Positions 52,326 through 59,677 of a stretch of DNA of 64,000 bases are shown piece by piece. A model generated the notes under the pieces. That model was not told the DNA's origin. It was given only the letters and a program-made list of their open reading frames with translations, and searched no databases. The DNA is from Thermococcus sp. 18S1 (lineage in GTDB: Archaea > Methanobacteriota_B > Thermococci > Thermococcales > Thermococcaceae): the NCBI RefSeq assembly GCF_012027645.1, contig NZ_SNUU01000001.1, positions 1,798,001 to 1,862,000 of the forward strand, given 5' to 3'. How positions within the stretch are numbered: position 1 is the first letter of the stretch; each line of letters opens with the position of its first letter. A program made the translations under genes and the position numbers.

Positions 52326-52540
52326 TGACAGCCGCCCCTGCGGTGCCCCCTGTGGTGGCCGTGACCTCCGTGGGAGTGGTGATGGCCTTTCATGTCCTCC
52401 ATTCCGGCGTATTTTTCGGGGTTTGCCTCGAACTCCGCCTTGCATCCCGGGGAGCAGAAGTAGTAGACCTTTCCGCCGTACTCGACCTTGAGTCCGGTGT
52501 CCTCACTTACCTCCATTCCGCAGACCGGGTCAATCGGCAT
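52319..52540 (-). CDS. YHS/TRASH-like small metal protein with His-rich tail
   Basis: About 73 residues. YHS domain ([41 protein letters not shown]) followed by a His/Gly tail ([21 protein letters not shown]). Both parts suggest transition-metal binding, most likely copper. ATG 52540 directly follows the HMA gene's stop, so the two make an operon controlled by promoter element copy 3. Confidence 0.88.
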   Translation of the reverse strand: MPIDPVCGMEVSEDTGLKVEYGGKVYYFCSPGCKAEFEANPEKYAGMEDMKGHHHSHGGHGHHRGHRRGGCHH

Positions 52541-52747
52541 TCAGGCCACCTCCACTTCGTAGCCGTACCTTTCTATGGCCTTGATTATCTCCTCCAGGCG
52601 GACCCTTCCCGGGTCGAACTGGACAACGGCCTTCTTTTCCTCAAGGCTGACTTCACCCTTCGCACCAACGCTCTCTATGGCCTTGGTTATCCTCATAACG
52701 CAGTGCTTGCAGCTCATGTTCGGTATCTTCAACACGACTTCGGTCAT
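52541..52747 (-). CDS. HMA-domain copper chaperone
   Basis: About 68 residues, a stand-alone ferredoxin-like HMA domain. Metal site NMSCKHCVMRI in the first loop, then VSLEEKKAVVQFDPGRVRLEEIIKAIERYGYEVEVA. Likely carries Cu(I) to the CopA or CopB pumps. ATG 52747 with GGTGATGC upstream is chosen; the frame open to 52831 crosses the promoter element. Confidence 0.93.
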   Translation of the reverse strand: MTEVVLKIPNMSCKHCVMRITKAIESVGAKGEVSLEEKKAVVQFDPGRVRLEEIIKAIERYGYEVEVA

Positions 52748-52780
52748 TTGCATCACCAATATGAGCTTAGGAGAAAAGCT

Positions 52781-52809
52781 TATGGGGCTTATTCTTGGCA
52801 ATGTGGAAA
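52781..52809 (-). promoter_or_regulatory. Shared metal-region promoter element, copy 3
   Basis: Reverse strand fits TTTC-N5-TGCCAA-N2-ATAAGCCC-N-ATA exactly, about 44 bases before the HMA chaperone start. Confidence 0.65.
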
Positions 52810-52841
52810 GAAGAAGAGGGCTGAAGTTCAATCATTGAAAA

Positions 52842-53225
52842 CTATAACGAATCAATGATCTCCTTCACCTGCTCCTCCATCGGGCGCATCAGCTCGACGA
52901 CCCTCTCGCCGGCGATCTTCCATGCAACGCTCGGCAGAGTAACGCCGAGGTAGTTTCCGTCCTCCGTGCGGTAGCCGAAGCCGGTGCACGGAAGCAGTGC
53001 CCCGATGTTGGGGTCTATCTTGACCAGCTCCTCAACGAGCTCGCTGTGGCAGATGAAGAGAAGGTGGTAGTCCGCTATTATTCCCTCCTCAGTCTCGGTT
53101 ATAGCTACCGGAATGCGCTCACCGATGAGCAGAAAGCCCGCCTCCTCAAGTCTCTTCTTAAAGCGCTCCCATACGAAGTCCAGATCTTCCTCAAAGCGCC
53201 TGACGTAGTAGAACCCGGCCTCCAC
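52842..53225 (-). CDS. DUF302 protein
   Basis: About 127 residues, soluble. DUF302 pattern: FEEDLDFVWERFKKRLEEAGFLLIGERIPVAI, then YHLLFICHSELVEELVKIDPNIGALLPC, then LGVTLPSVAWKIAGE. GTG 53225 after GAGGTGAGAACT is preferred; GTG 53255 would lie at or before the transcript start set by the TATA-like AATAAAAAG near 53263. Second DUF302 gene of the region. Confidence 0.83.
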   Translation of the reverse strand: MEAGFYYVRRFEEDLDFVWERFKKRLEEAGFLLIGERIPVAITETEEGIIADYHLLFICHSELVEELVKIDPNIGALLPCTGFGYRTEDGNYLGVTLPSVAWKIAGERVVELMRPMEEQVKEIIDSL

Positions 53226-53288
53226 AGTTCTCACCTCAATTGAAGTTTGTTTCACCCTTTTTATTCATTGCGGGTCAAAAATGGGTAA

Positions 53289-54146
53289 TTAAGAGAGGCT
53301 CTCCGCGGCCTTTTTCTCGCGGTTCAGCACCGGCCCCTTGCCGTACGCCCTGAGCACGAGGTAGAGCGCTGTTATGAGGTAGCCAAACTGCACCAATACC
53401 CTGCCCCACTCCATGCTCACGGAGTATCCGAAGAGTACCGCGAAGACCGAGCCGATGGCGCCCTTGTGGTGCCAGATGCTCTCGCTCGGAATCCCGAGGT
53501 CGTAGGCGGTAACCGCGAGCATCCCGAGGGAATAGCCCTCCTCCTCAGCCCATTCTATCAGCTCGTGCGTGCCGTAGCCTGCAAGGCCGGCCGCCACAAA
53601 CACCAGCAGGATGGAGCTGTAGTAAAAGAACCTCCTCAGGTCTATGCGCATTCCAACCCCGTATATCAGGTAGGCCAGCATGAGCGCTCCCGCCAATCCA
53701 GCGACGAGGCCGAGGAGCGTTCCAGTTAGGTTCTGGGTCATGAAGGGCGTGAGGAAGAGAACCGTCTCAAGCCCCTCCCTGAACACCACGATGAAGGTGA
53801 AGCCTATTAACGCCAGAGGGGCTATTGATCTGCTCACCTTGCTCTCTATCTCCGCCCTGATGTCCTTTCCCTTGGTTGCCATCCAGTATATCATGGTCGT
53901 CAGGACTATCACGGCCAGATACGAGGCTATTCCCTCGAAGAGCTCCTTCTCGGCCAAGCCCCCGTAGAATTTCAGTATGCCGATTCCAAGGAGGACGCTG
54001 ACGCCAACCGACAGGGCGGTGCCTATCCAGACGTCCTTTATCTGGTTCGCCCGGTTGGTTCTTCTCAGGTATGCTATTATTATCGCCACTATTATGGCCG
54101 CCTCAAGGGCCTCTCTGAAGGTTATGAGGAAAGCGCCAACGCTCAT
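53289..54146 (-). CDS. FTR1-family high-affinity iron permease
   Basis: About 285 residues, seven membrane helices. The duplicated FTR1 motif REALEAAII (residue 11) and REGLETVLF (near 125) carries the iron-passage glutamates. In bacteria and yeast these proteins import iron with an oxidase; none is encoded nearby. A DtxR-like box at the transcript start suggests iron or manganese control. ATG 54146 follows GGAGGTGAACC. Confidence 0.92.
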   Translation of the reverse strand: MSVGAFLITFREALEAAIIVAIIIAYLRRTNRANQIKDVWIGTALSVGVSVLLGIGILKFYGGLAEKELFEGIASYLAVIVLTTMIYWMATKGKDIRAEIESKVSRSIAPLALIGFTFIVVFREGLETVLFLTPFMTQNLTGTLLGLVAGLAGALMLAYLIYGVGMRIDLRRFFYYSSILLVFVAAGLAGYGTHELIEWAEEEGYSLGMLAVTAYDLGIPSESIWHHKGAIGSVFAVLFGYSVSMEWGRVLVQFGYLITALYLVLRAYGKGPVLNREKKAAESLS

Positions 54147-54162
54147 GGGTTCACCTCCAATT

Positions 54163-54180
54163 TTTTAGGTCAATCTAAAA
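54163..54180 (-). promoter_or_regulatory. DtxR-like operator of the FTR1 gene
   Basis: TTTTAG-N6-CTAAAA, a perfect inverted repeat with the core TTAG-N6-CTAA seen at iron-dependent DtxR-family sites. It overlaps the expected transcript start set by the TATA-like AATAAAAC near 54200-54207. Confidence 0.6.
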
Positions 54181-54412
54181 TTCCTAGGGCAGCTTATGAG
54201 TTTTATTTTTGCCAAATCGAAGTTTCGTAAAATGGACGGGGGACATGCCATATCCCCAACGGAATATGCCACGTGTCAAACCAGAAGGGTTCGAAGGGAG
54301 CATCTCACGATATGAAAACCGGCCGAATTTCCCAAATCTGTGAAAAGGGACGAAAGCTTGACTCCACCTTGGCAAAAATATGGTAGAAAAATTTACAGAA
54401 TGGAAAGATCCA

Positions 54413-54982
54413 TCATATCTTTCCTACCAGGTCGAGGCTAACCTCAAGGGCCTCCTTACCTGGCTCCCAGCTGGCCGGGCAGACCTGACCGGGGTGCTCG
54501 CGGACGTACTTGGAAGCCTTGAGCCTCCTGAGGATCTCCTTCGCGCTCCTTCCTATGCTGAGGTCGTGCATCTCCATGTGGACGACCTTTCCGTCGGGGT
54601 CTATTATGAAGGTCGCCCTCCATGAAACGCCCTCGTCCTCGATGTAGGTGCCAAAAAGGCGGCATATCTTCCCCGCCGGGTCGGCGAGCATCGGGTACTT
54701 TATCTTCTTTATCGCGGGGGAAGTGTCGTGCCAGGCCTTGTGGACGTAAGCCGTGTCCGTGGAAACGCTGAGGATTTCAGCCCCCTCTTTCTTGAACTCC
54801 TCGTAATAGTCGGCCAGCTCTTCAAGCTCCGTCGGGCAGACGAAGGTGAAATCAGCCGGGTAAAAGGCAAGAACAACCCACTTGCCCCTGTAGTCCGAAA
54901 GCTTGACCTTTCCGATGTCGTCCTTCTCCGGAAGGTACGCATCGGCCTCGAAGTCCGGAACGATTTCTCCAACCTTCACCAT
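54413..54982 (-). CDS. AhpC-type 2-Cys peroxiredoxin
   Basis: About 189 residues. Peroxidatic Cys in DFTFVCPTE near residue 50 and resolving Cys in QVCPASW near 170, typical of AhpC. Conserved SWRATFIIDPDGKV. Reduces hydrogen and organic peroxides. ATG 54982 is chosen with GGTGAAT upstream; GTG 54991 is within that site. Its promoter has two iron-box-like repeats. Confidence 0.94.
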   Translation of the reverse strand: MVKVGEIVPDFEADAYLPEKDDIGKVKLSDYRGKWVVLAFYPADFTFVCPTELEELADYYEEFKKEGAEILSVSTDTAYVHKAWHDTSPAIKKIKYPMLADPAGKICRLFGTYIEDEGVSWRATFIIDPDGKVVHMEMHDLSIGRSAKEILRRLKASKYVREHPGQVCPASWEPGKEALEVSLDLVGKI

Positions 54983-55002
54983 GGGATTCACCTCGGCATT
55001 AT

Positions 55003-55036
55003 GTTGGCGAGCCTAACTTATATAGGTTTGCCTAAC
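55003..55036 (-). promoter_or_regulatory. Paired DtxR-like boxes around the peroxiredoxin TATA
   Basis: On the reverse strand, GTTAGGCAAACCTAT (55022-55036) and GTTAGGCTCGCCAAC (55003-55017) are each near-palindromic and flank the TATA sequence TATATAA. Both share TTAG-N6-C(T/A)A with the FTR1 box. A repressor on either would block TFB/TBP or polymerase. Confidence 0.6.
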
Positions 55037-55067
55037 AAAGTGAAAAGTTTCAGAATCGAAAGCATCT

Positions 55068-55078
55068 CATTTTGAAGG
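55068..55078 (+). promoter_or_regulatory. CATTTTGAAGG half site ahead of the FMN reductase gene
   Basis: Identical 11 bases also occur within the palindrome upstream of the nearby Lrp-type regulator gene (56262-56278). It lies directly upstream of the TATA-like TTTAAATAT (55083-55091), a position suited to activation. Confidence 0.45.
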
Positions 55079-55121
55079 ACAAATTTAAATATCTTAAAAG
55101 CGAACCAATTATGGTGATAGG

Positions 55122-55688
55122 ATGAAGATCAAGATAATTCTCGGAACGGCAAGGGAAGGCAGAAGGAGCGAGAGGGTCGCGAGATACCTCGTGAAGAAGG
55201 CCGGGGCACTCGACTGGGAAGCCGAGCTTATAGACGTGAGGGACTACCTCCTAGCCTACACCCACCGCTGGAAGGTGACGCCCGAGATGGAGAGGTACCG
55301 GGACAAAATCCTTGAGGCTGACGCCCTCGTCATAGTCGCCCCCGAGTACAACGGGAGCTATCCTGGGGAGCTGAAGATCCTCCTCGATACCATCTACGAC
55401 GAGTACGAGGGGCTGCCCCTCGGCATCGTCACAGTCTCCAGTGTTACGGGGGGAGTAAGGCTCCTCATGGAGCTCAGAACGGCCGCGGTGAACTACCGCA
55501 TGCTACCGGTCGGGCAGGTTCTCTTCTACAACGTTGACGACCTGTTCGAGGGTGAAGAGCTGAAGGACGAGAAGTACAAAGAACGGGTTGAACGGCTTTT
55601 CAGAACCCTTGAGAAGTACGCTAAGGCTCTAAAGCCGATAAGGGAGGAGGTAAGGGAGAAGCTGAGGGAGAAGACCGAGGGAGTCTAG
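55122..55688 (+). CDS. NAD(P)H-dependent FMN reductase family protein
   Basis: About 188 residues, flavodoxin-like fold. ILGTAREGRRSERVARYL binds the FMN phosphate; APEYNGSYPGELKILLDTI is the flavin ring motif of the family; VSSVTGGVRLL follows. Reduces FMN, quinones or iron chelates. The start follows GGTGATAGG. Convergent with the regulator gene 3 bases downstream, and shares a promoter motif with it. Confidence 0.9.
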   Translation: MKIKIILGTAREGRRSERVARYLVKKAGALDWEAELIDVRDYLLAYTHRWKVTPEMERYRDKILEADALVIVAPEYNGSYPGELKILLDTIYDEYEGLPLGIVTVSSVTGGVRLLMELRTAAVNYRMLPVGQVLFYNVDDLFEGEELKDEKYKERVERLFRTLEKYAKALKPIREEVREKLREKTEGV

Positions 55689-55691
55689 CCT

Positions 55692-56255
55692 CTATTCCCT
55701 TCTCCCGTCAAGCCCCATGAAGTAAACCGTCGCCGGACAGCCCATACATTTCTTTCCGTAAATGTAGCACTCCGTGCAGACCTTTCCGCAGGGGGCAACC
55801 TTTCTCGTCGGCTCCAGCTTGAAATCCACAAACTCGGGATAGGCTGGAGATGAGCCCAGGGAAACGTCCATCTCCTTAACCGACTCCATCGGCCGTATGG
55901 TGTTCTCTATTGTCGCCTCAAGGGCGGGGTAGCTCTCTGCTATGAGCGCCAGGTTGAGGTTGTACTTACCGGTCGTCGTGGCGACGAAGACCGTTCTCGG
56001 ACACTTGGCAAAAACGTCCGCCAGCTTTTCAGCCTCGTCCATGCTCCGAACCTTGAGGTTCACCACCGCGGAGACAAAACCCCTCTTCCTGATGTTCAGC
56101 AGGGCTTTAACCTTTATATCTCCCCGTCTCTCAAGCTTTTCAAGCCTCTCCCTCGCGGAGGGGTGGCTTATCCCCAGCTCCCTCGCTATCTCCGACACCT
56201 TCATTCTGCCGTTCTTCCTCAGCAGACGGTATATCAGCAGGTCGCGTTCGTCCAT
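55692..56255 (-). CDS. Lrp/AsnC regulator with cysteine-rich C-terminus
   Basis: About 187 residues. HTH in MKVSEIARELGISHPSARERLEKLERRGDIKV, an AsnC-type effector domain (VVNLKVRSMDEAEKLADVFAKCPRTVFVATTTGKYNLNL), and a C-terminal cluster CGKVCTECYIYGKKCMGC with six cysteines. The cluster could bind zinc or an iron-sulfur cluster, making this a metal- or redox-sensing Lrp. Likely autoregulated (palindrome at 56262-56278). Confidence 0.87.
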   Translation of the reverse strand: MDERDLLIYRLLRKNGRMKVSEIARELGISHPSARERLEKLERRGDIKVKALLNIRKRGFVSAVVNLKVRSMDEAEKLADVFAKCPRTVFVATTTGKYNLNLALIAESYPALEATIENTIRPMESVKEMDVSLGSSPAYPEFVDFKLEPTRKVAPCGKVCTECYIYGKKCMGCPATVYFMGLDGRRE

Positions 56256-56261
56256 AAAACC

Positions 56262-56278
56262 ACCTTCATTTTGAAGGT
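56262..56278 (-). promoter_or_regulatory. Palindromic operator of the Cys-rich Lrp gene
   Basis: ACCTTC-N5-GAAGGT, perfect 6-base arms, between the TATA-like region near 56283-56293 and the start codon at 56255. Suits autorepression. Shares CATTTTGAAGG with the FMN reductase promoter. Confidence 0.55.
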
Positions 56279-56347
56279 TTTTACCTTTAATTTCCTGGGA
56301 AATAAATATAACTCTTTCGAAATTTCTAGAAAATCGAGGTGATTTCG

Positions 56348-56545
56348 ATGGAGAAGAACGAGGGAACCCCCGACAGGGTTTTGAGGATAGTTATAGGAAT
56401 AGCACTGCTCGGAGTCTGGGCGGGTATGAACGTGCCCTACGAGACGGTGCTTTTGATAGTCGGGCTGGTCGCACTGGTGACGGGACTGACGGGGTTCTGT
56501 GCAATTTATAAACTCCTCGGCATAAGTACCTGCAAAGAATGCTGA
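56348..56545 (+). CDS. DUF2892 (YgaP-like) small membrane protein
   Basis: About 65 residues. Begins EKNEGTPDRVLRIVIGIALL and ends GFCAIYKLLGISTCKEC, the standard DUF2892 pattern with two membrane helices and conserved cysteines. Common near thiol or rhodanese enzymes. ATG 56348 follows GAGGTGAT. Nine bases from the cytochrome b5-like gene. Confidence 0.88.
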   Translation: MEKNEGTPDRVLRIVIGIALLGVWAGMNVPYETVLLIVGLVALVTGLTGFCAIYKLLGISTCKEC

Positions 56546-56554
56546 GGTGAAAGG

Positions 56555-57193
56555 GTGAAGCGCGTAACCAAAGCCCTGATAGTCTCCGGTGAACTGCTGA
56601 TAGCGGTAAGCCTGGTGCTGATGGCAACGGGGCTGGCGATGAACGACCCGAGGTCGATCATTGGCTCGCTGATAAGCTACACCACCGCCAGAAGAGCCCA
56701 CACCATAGCGTCGTACCTCTTTATCCCCCTCTTTTACGTTCACGCAGCGGCTGGCATCTACATAGCCCTCGGGAGGTTCGAGAGCCTCAGAAAACCGGGG
56801 TTGAGAAAGGCCGCGCTCACCGGCTGGACGCTCCTCACCTCGATCCTTGTCCTGATGGCATTCGTGCCCCAGGGGAACGTTCCAAGCGGCTCAGGAGTAT
56901 CCGCGGCGGTGGTTCTCACCCTGGATGAAGTGGCAAAGCACAGCAGTGAAACCGACTGCTGGGTGGTGATTGAGAACAAGGTGTACAACGTCACCACCCT
57001 TATAGACCAGCATCCGGGCGGTAGGGAGGCGATAATAAAGTACTGCGGCACCAACGCGACGGACGTTTTCTTCCGCGAGCACAGTCAGAACGATTACGAA
57101 CTGCTGCAGGCTTACTACATAGGCACCATCGGCGGCACACTGCAGAACTCAAGTTCGGAGAACATCAAAAAAGATGAGAAAGAGGACGACTGA
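56555..57193 (+). CDS. Membrane protein fused to a cytochrome b5 domain
   Basis: About 212 residues. The N-terminal 110 residues contain four membrane helices with conserved histidines (RRAHTIASYLF, LFYVHAAAGIYIAL), suggesting a b-type haem membrane domain. The C-terminal part is a cytochrome b5 domain: LDEVAKHSSETDCWVVIENKVYNVTTLIDQHPGG with the first haem His in HPGG, and the second His in FFREHS. Acidic tail. GTG 56555 with GGTGAAAGG upstream. A small electron carrier, possibly facing outside or in, coupled to the DUF2892 gene. Confidence 0.87.
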   Translation: MKRVTKALIVSGELLIAVSLVLMATGLAMNDPRSIIGSLISYTTARRAHTIASYLFIPLFYVHAAAGIYIALGRFESLRKPGLRKAALTGWTLLTSILVLMAFVPQGNVPSGSGVSAAVVLTLDEVAKHSSETDCWVVIENKVYNVTTLIDQHPGGREAIIKYCGTNATDVFFREHSQNDYELLQAYYIGTIGGTLQNSSSENIKKDEKEDD

Positions 57194-57202
57194 CTTCCCC
57201 TT

Positions 57203-58882
57203 TCACTTTTCACTCCAGCCGGCTGGAAAAACCAGAACCCTCACGTTTCCACGGTTTACTATCCCGGTCGCCCTTATCCCGACAGTACCGTCGGTGTTGA
57301 GGACTTTGAAGGCGATTACCTTTATCTCCTTCCCGGTCTGGGGGTTTCTGCCGGTGAGGACTTCGAGGAAAACGCGGTCGAGGTAGCTCGGCGCCAGTCT
57401 CTTCCCATTCAATTCTCCGCCGTCGGCCGTCAAGTCCGGATCACTCACCGCCACGAGAGTTTCTCCGTTGGAGTTCGTTATGACGTAAACCTTGACCACG
57501 GAGCTGTAGTTCTCAAGCCCCGCCCACGCAATCGGGATGTACGGGCCGTTTCCGAAGTCGGTGACGTTGATTACCTCGGGTTCAGGAACCTCTCCGAAGG
57601 GTTCTCCCCCGAAGGCCTTTCCGAAGACACCCCTGAGGAGCGGGCTGAATGTGCACGAGCAGGTGCTCTTGGCGTCCGTCTCGATGGAGGCATTTAGTTC
57701 GTTCGTCACGGCTCCAGTGTTTGCAAGCCCTGAACGGAGGTCACCAATCCTCGTGAAACCCCTCTGGATGCCCGTCTTCTCTATCCCGATTCTCGCGTTT
57801 ATGTTCACGAGCTGCTCGGCCAGCTGCTTCAGGTCGGCCTTCATCACGAGAACCGTCACCGTGTATTCGCCGGGCATTATGTAGGCGTCCTCAAAGGGAA
57901 CGGGCTCGGTAACGTCGGTGCCGGTCGGCTCGAAGATGAACGGCGCTATCTCCGGCGAGGGGCATATCAGCGGGTCTTCCGGCTCCTCGGGAATCGTGTT
58001 CATTGTATTGGTGTCCAAGGGAAGGGGCCTGTAGCAAAAGCCGTCATCGTCTGCGATGCCGAGAAGGGTTGTGTTGACTGGCGGTATCATGTAAAAACCG
58101 TTTTCGTCGGGTTCAACCCGTGCAACGGTCTTTCCCGTTTCTGGGTCGACGAGCCTTATAGCAGGGGGCGTGGAGTTTCCAAAGGCCCTGAGCCATCTTC
58201 CGTTCTCTGCCCCGAGCCTGAAAGCCACCTGGCCGGCTCCGACGGTTCTTCCGCCTTCCCGAATGGCCCGGAGCGTGCTCCCCGTGCCGAGGTGGTACAC
58301 CTCAAGGCTCTCGATCTGATAGCCCTTAAGGGCTCCCATCTTCTCGACCATCTCCGCCCTTCCAAGCTCTGAAACCTCGCTTCCGGAGACGTAGAAGAAG
58401 GAACCCCTCATGTTGTAGAACGCCTCTATGGGTTCGCCGGTGGTTGCGTTCTCCCAGTAGGCCTTCTCAAGGGCGCCGATTCCCGCGAGGGTGCGCAGGT
58501 TGAGGAGCTGGTAATACTTAAGCTTGGCGACATCCTGGAGGATCAAAACCCTAACCGAAGGGTCGCTTTCTGCCTTCGCCGTTTCGAGAAGCTTCTTCGA
58601 TTGAGCCTCCCAGCCTTCAATCTCCGGACTCTCAAGTTCAAAGCCCACCTTCGCGAGCTTTTCCTTTGCGTCAGTTATTTCTCCCTCGTAGGTCTCTATC
58701 AGGGAGGTGAGCTTCTCCTCTTCGGCCTTCCATTCGTTGGGAGTGCTCTGCGTTGGCTCGGTGGTATTGCTGCCGGTTACCGTCCTGGTTACGTTTCCCT
58801 GGTCGATACAGCCCGATATAAACGCGCCGAGCATGACGATGCTTAAAAGCAGGGCAAGGCCTGCAAGCTTTCCAATTTTCAT
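57203..58882 (-). CDS. Large lipoprotein of unknown function
   Basis: About 559 residues. Signal with lipobox (GLALLLSIVMLGAFISGC), a Thr/Ser/Asn-rich linker, a coiled coil (EEEKLTSLIETYEGEITDAKEKLAKVGFEL) and a long beta-rich region. Further cysteines occur in CSCTF. Cell-surface protein; no family recognised. Its own promoter region shows no clear TATA. Convergent with the cytochrome b5 gene. Confidence 0.85.
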   Translation of the reverse strand: MKIGKLAGLALLLSIVMLGAFISGCIDQGNVTRTVTGSNTTEPTQSTPNEWKAEEEKLTSLIETYEGEITDAKEKLAKVGFELESPEIEGWEAQSKKLLETAKAESDPSVRVLILQDVAKLKYYQLLNLRTLAGIGALEKAYWENATTGEPIEAFYNMRGSFFYVSGSEVSELGRAEMVEKMGALKGYQIESLEVYHLGTGSTLRAIREGGRTVGAGQVAFRLGAENGRWLRAFGNSTPPAIRLVDPETGKTVARVEPDENGFYMIPPVNTTLLGIADDDGFCYRPLPLDTNTMNTIPEEPEDPLICPSPEIAPFIFEPTGTDVTEPVPFEDAYIMPGEYTVTVLVMKADLKQLAEQLVNINARIGIEKTGIQRGFTRIGDLRSGLANTGAVTNELNASIETDAKSTCSCTFSPLLRGVFGKAFGGEPFGEVPEPEVINVTDFGNGPYIPIAWAGLENYSSVVKVYVITNSNGETLVAVSDPDLTADGGELNGKRLAPSYLDRVFLEVLTGRNPQTGKEIKVIAFKVLNTDGTVGIRATGIVNRGNVRVLVFPAGWSEK

Positions 58883-59015
58883 TTTTTACACCTTTTTCCA
58901 GCCACGAAACGCTAAAAATCGAGAAGAATCCGTCAAGTGACTTATAGTCGGGGTTAGGCGAGGACGTTATTAACGGTTATGCTTGCAAAGTGGAAAAAAT
59001 TAAGCGAAAAATGCT

Positions 59016-59546
59016 TCACCCCCTGATGGCAACGAGAAGGGCAAAGACAATTATCAGGGCTATCTCGTAGGTCTCTATCAGCGCCACCGACGGCCAGCTT
59101 ATGAGAGTCCCCAGCACCGCCAGCGCAAAGAGAAGCCCGGAACCGTAGCGGATAACTCTATCCTTTGAACCCGCCCCGTAGATGAGCATCCCCAGAAAGA
59201 ACTGGACGAAGAAGTAGGTCGAGACGAAGCCATGCGGCCTCGTTCCGCCCGGGAAAACGCCGATGAGCGCAAGGAATATCGCCGAGATGCTGATATACGC
59301 CCCGCCAACAGTCCCGAGCTTGTTTTCTGCGGAGATTATCAGGTACACCGAAAATGCCAGAATAAACACCGCGGTGACCATCAGTCCGTAGTTGTATATC
59401 CATGGAGAAGAAGCCTCTCCCGCACCGAGGTCGCTGAGGGCGTTGTGGAAGAACGAGAACCACGGGTTTCGGCTTATGCTCCAGGCAACGAAGAGCCAGT
59501 ACACTATCCCGCCAGTTATTCCGGAGTACTTGAGGTACTTCATCAT
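59016..59546 (-). CDS. DUF998 membrane protein
   Basis: About 176 residues, six membrane helices. NPWFSFFHNALSDLGAGEASSPWIYNYGL and ALIGVFPGGTRPHGFVSTYFF match DUF998. Function unknown in the family. The ATG codons at 59546 and 59543 lack a clear ribosome site. Divergent from the acr3 gene, with about 130 bases between. Confidence 0.83.
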   Translation of the reverse strand: MMKYLKYSGITGGIVYWLFVAWSISRNPWFSFFHNALSDLGAGEASSPWIYNYGLMVTAVFILAFSVYLIISAENKLGTVGGAYISISAIFLALIGVFPGGTRPHGFVSTYFFVQFFLGMLIYGAGSKDRVIRYGSGLLFALAVLGTLISWPSVALIETYEIALIIVFALLVAIRG

Positions 59547-59643
59547 GATGACGGTTAGACATTAGGAAAAATAAAGGTTCCCGTAATAATGCCTCTAATA
59601 GTGCTCCAGCGTCCTCCGCATAGAGTTTTGGGAAACACTTTTA

Positions 59644-59661
59644 TATGAATAATTCTTCATA
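59644..59661 (+). promoter_or_regulatory. ArsR-like operator of the acr3 gene
   Basis: TATGAA-N6-TTCATA inverted repeat, with an inner AATT so that 8 of 9 base pairs match. It begins at the end of the TATA box (TTTTATATG) and ends before the expected transcript start near 59669. Typical location and form for an ArsR-type repressor. Confidence 0.6.
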
Positions 59662-59677
59662 CCACATGGGGAGAGCA

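Noticed and set aside
54184-54375. 63-codon reverse-strand frame between FTR1 and the peroxiredoxin gene
   Set aside because: It covers the FTR1 promoter, has no ribosome site and no recognisable protein features.
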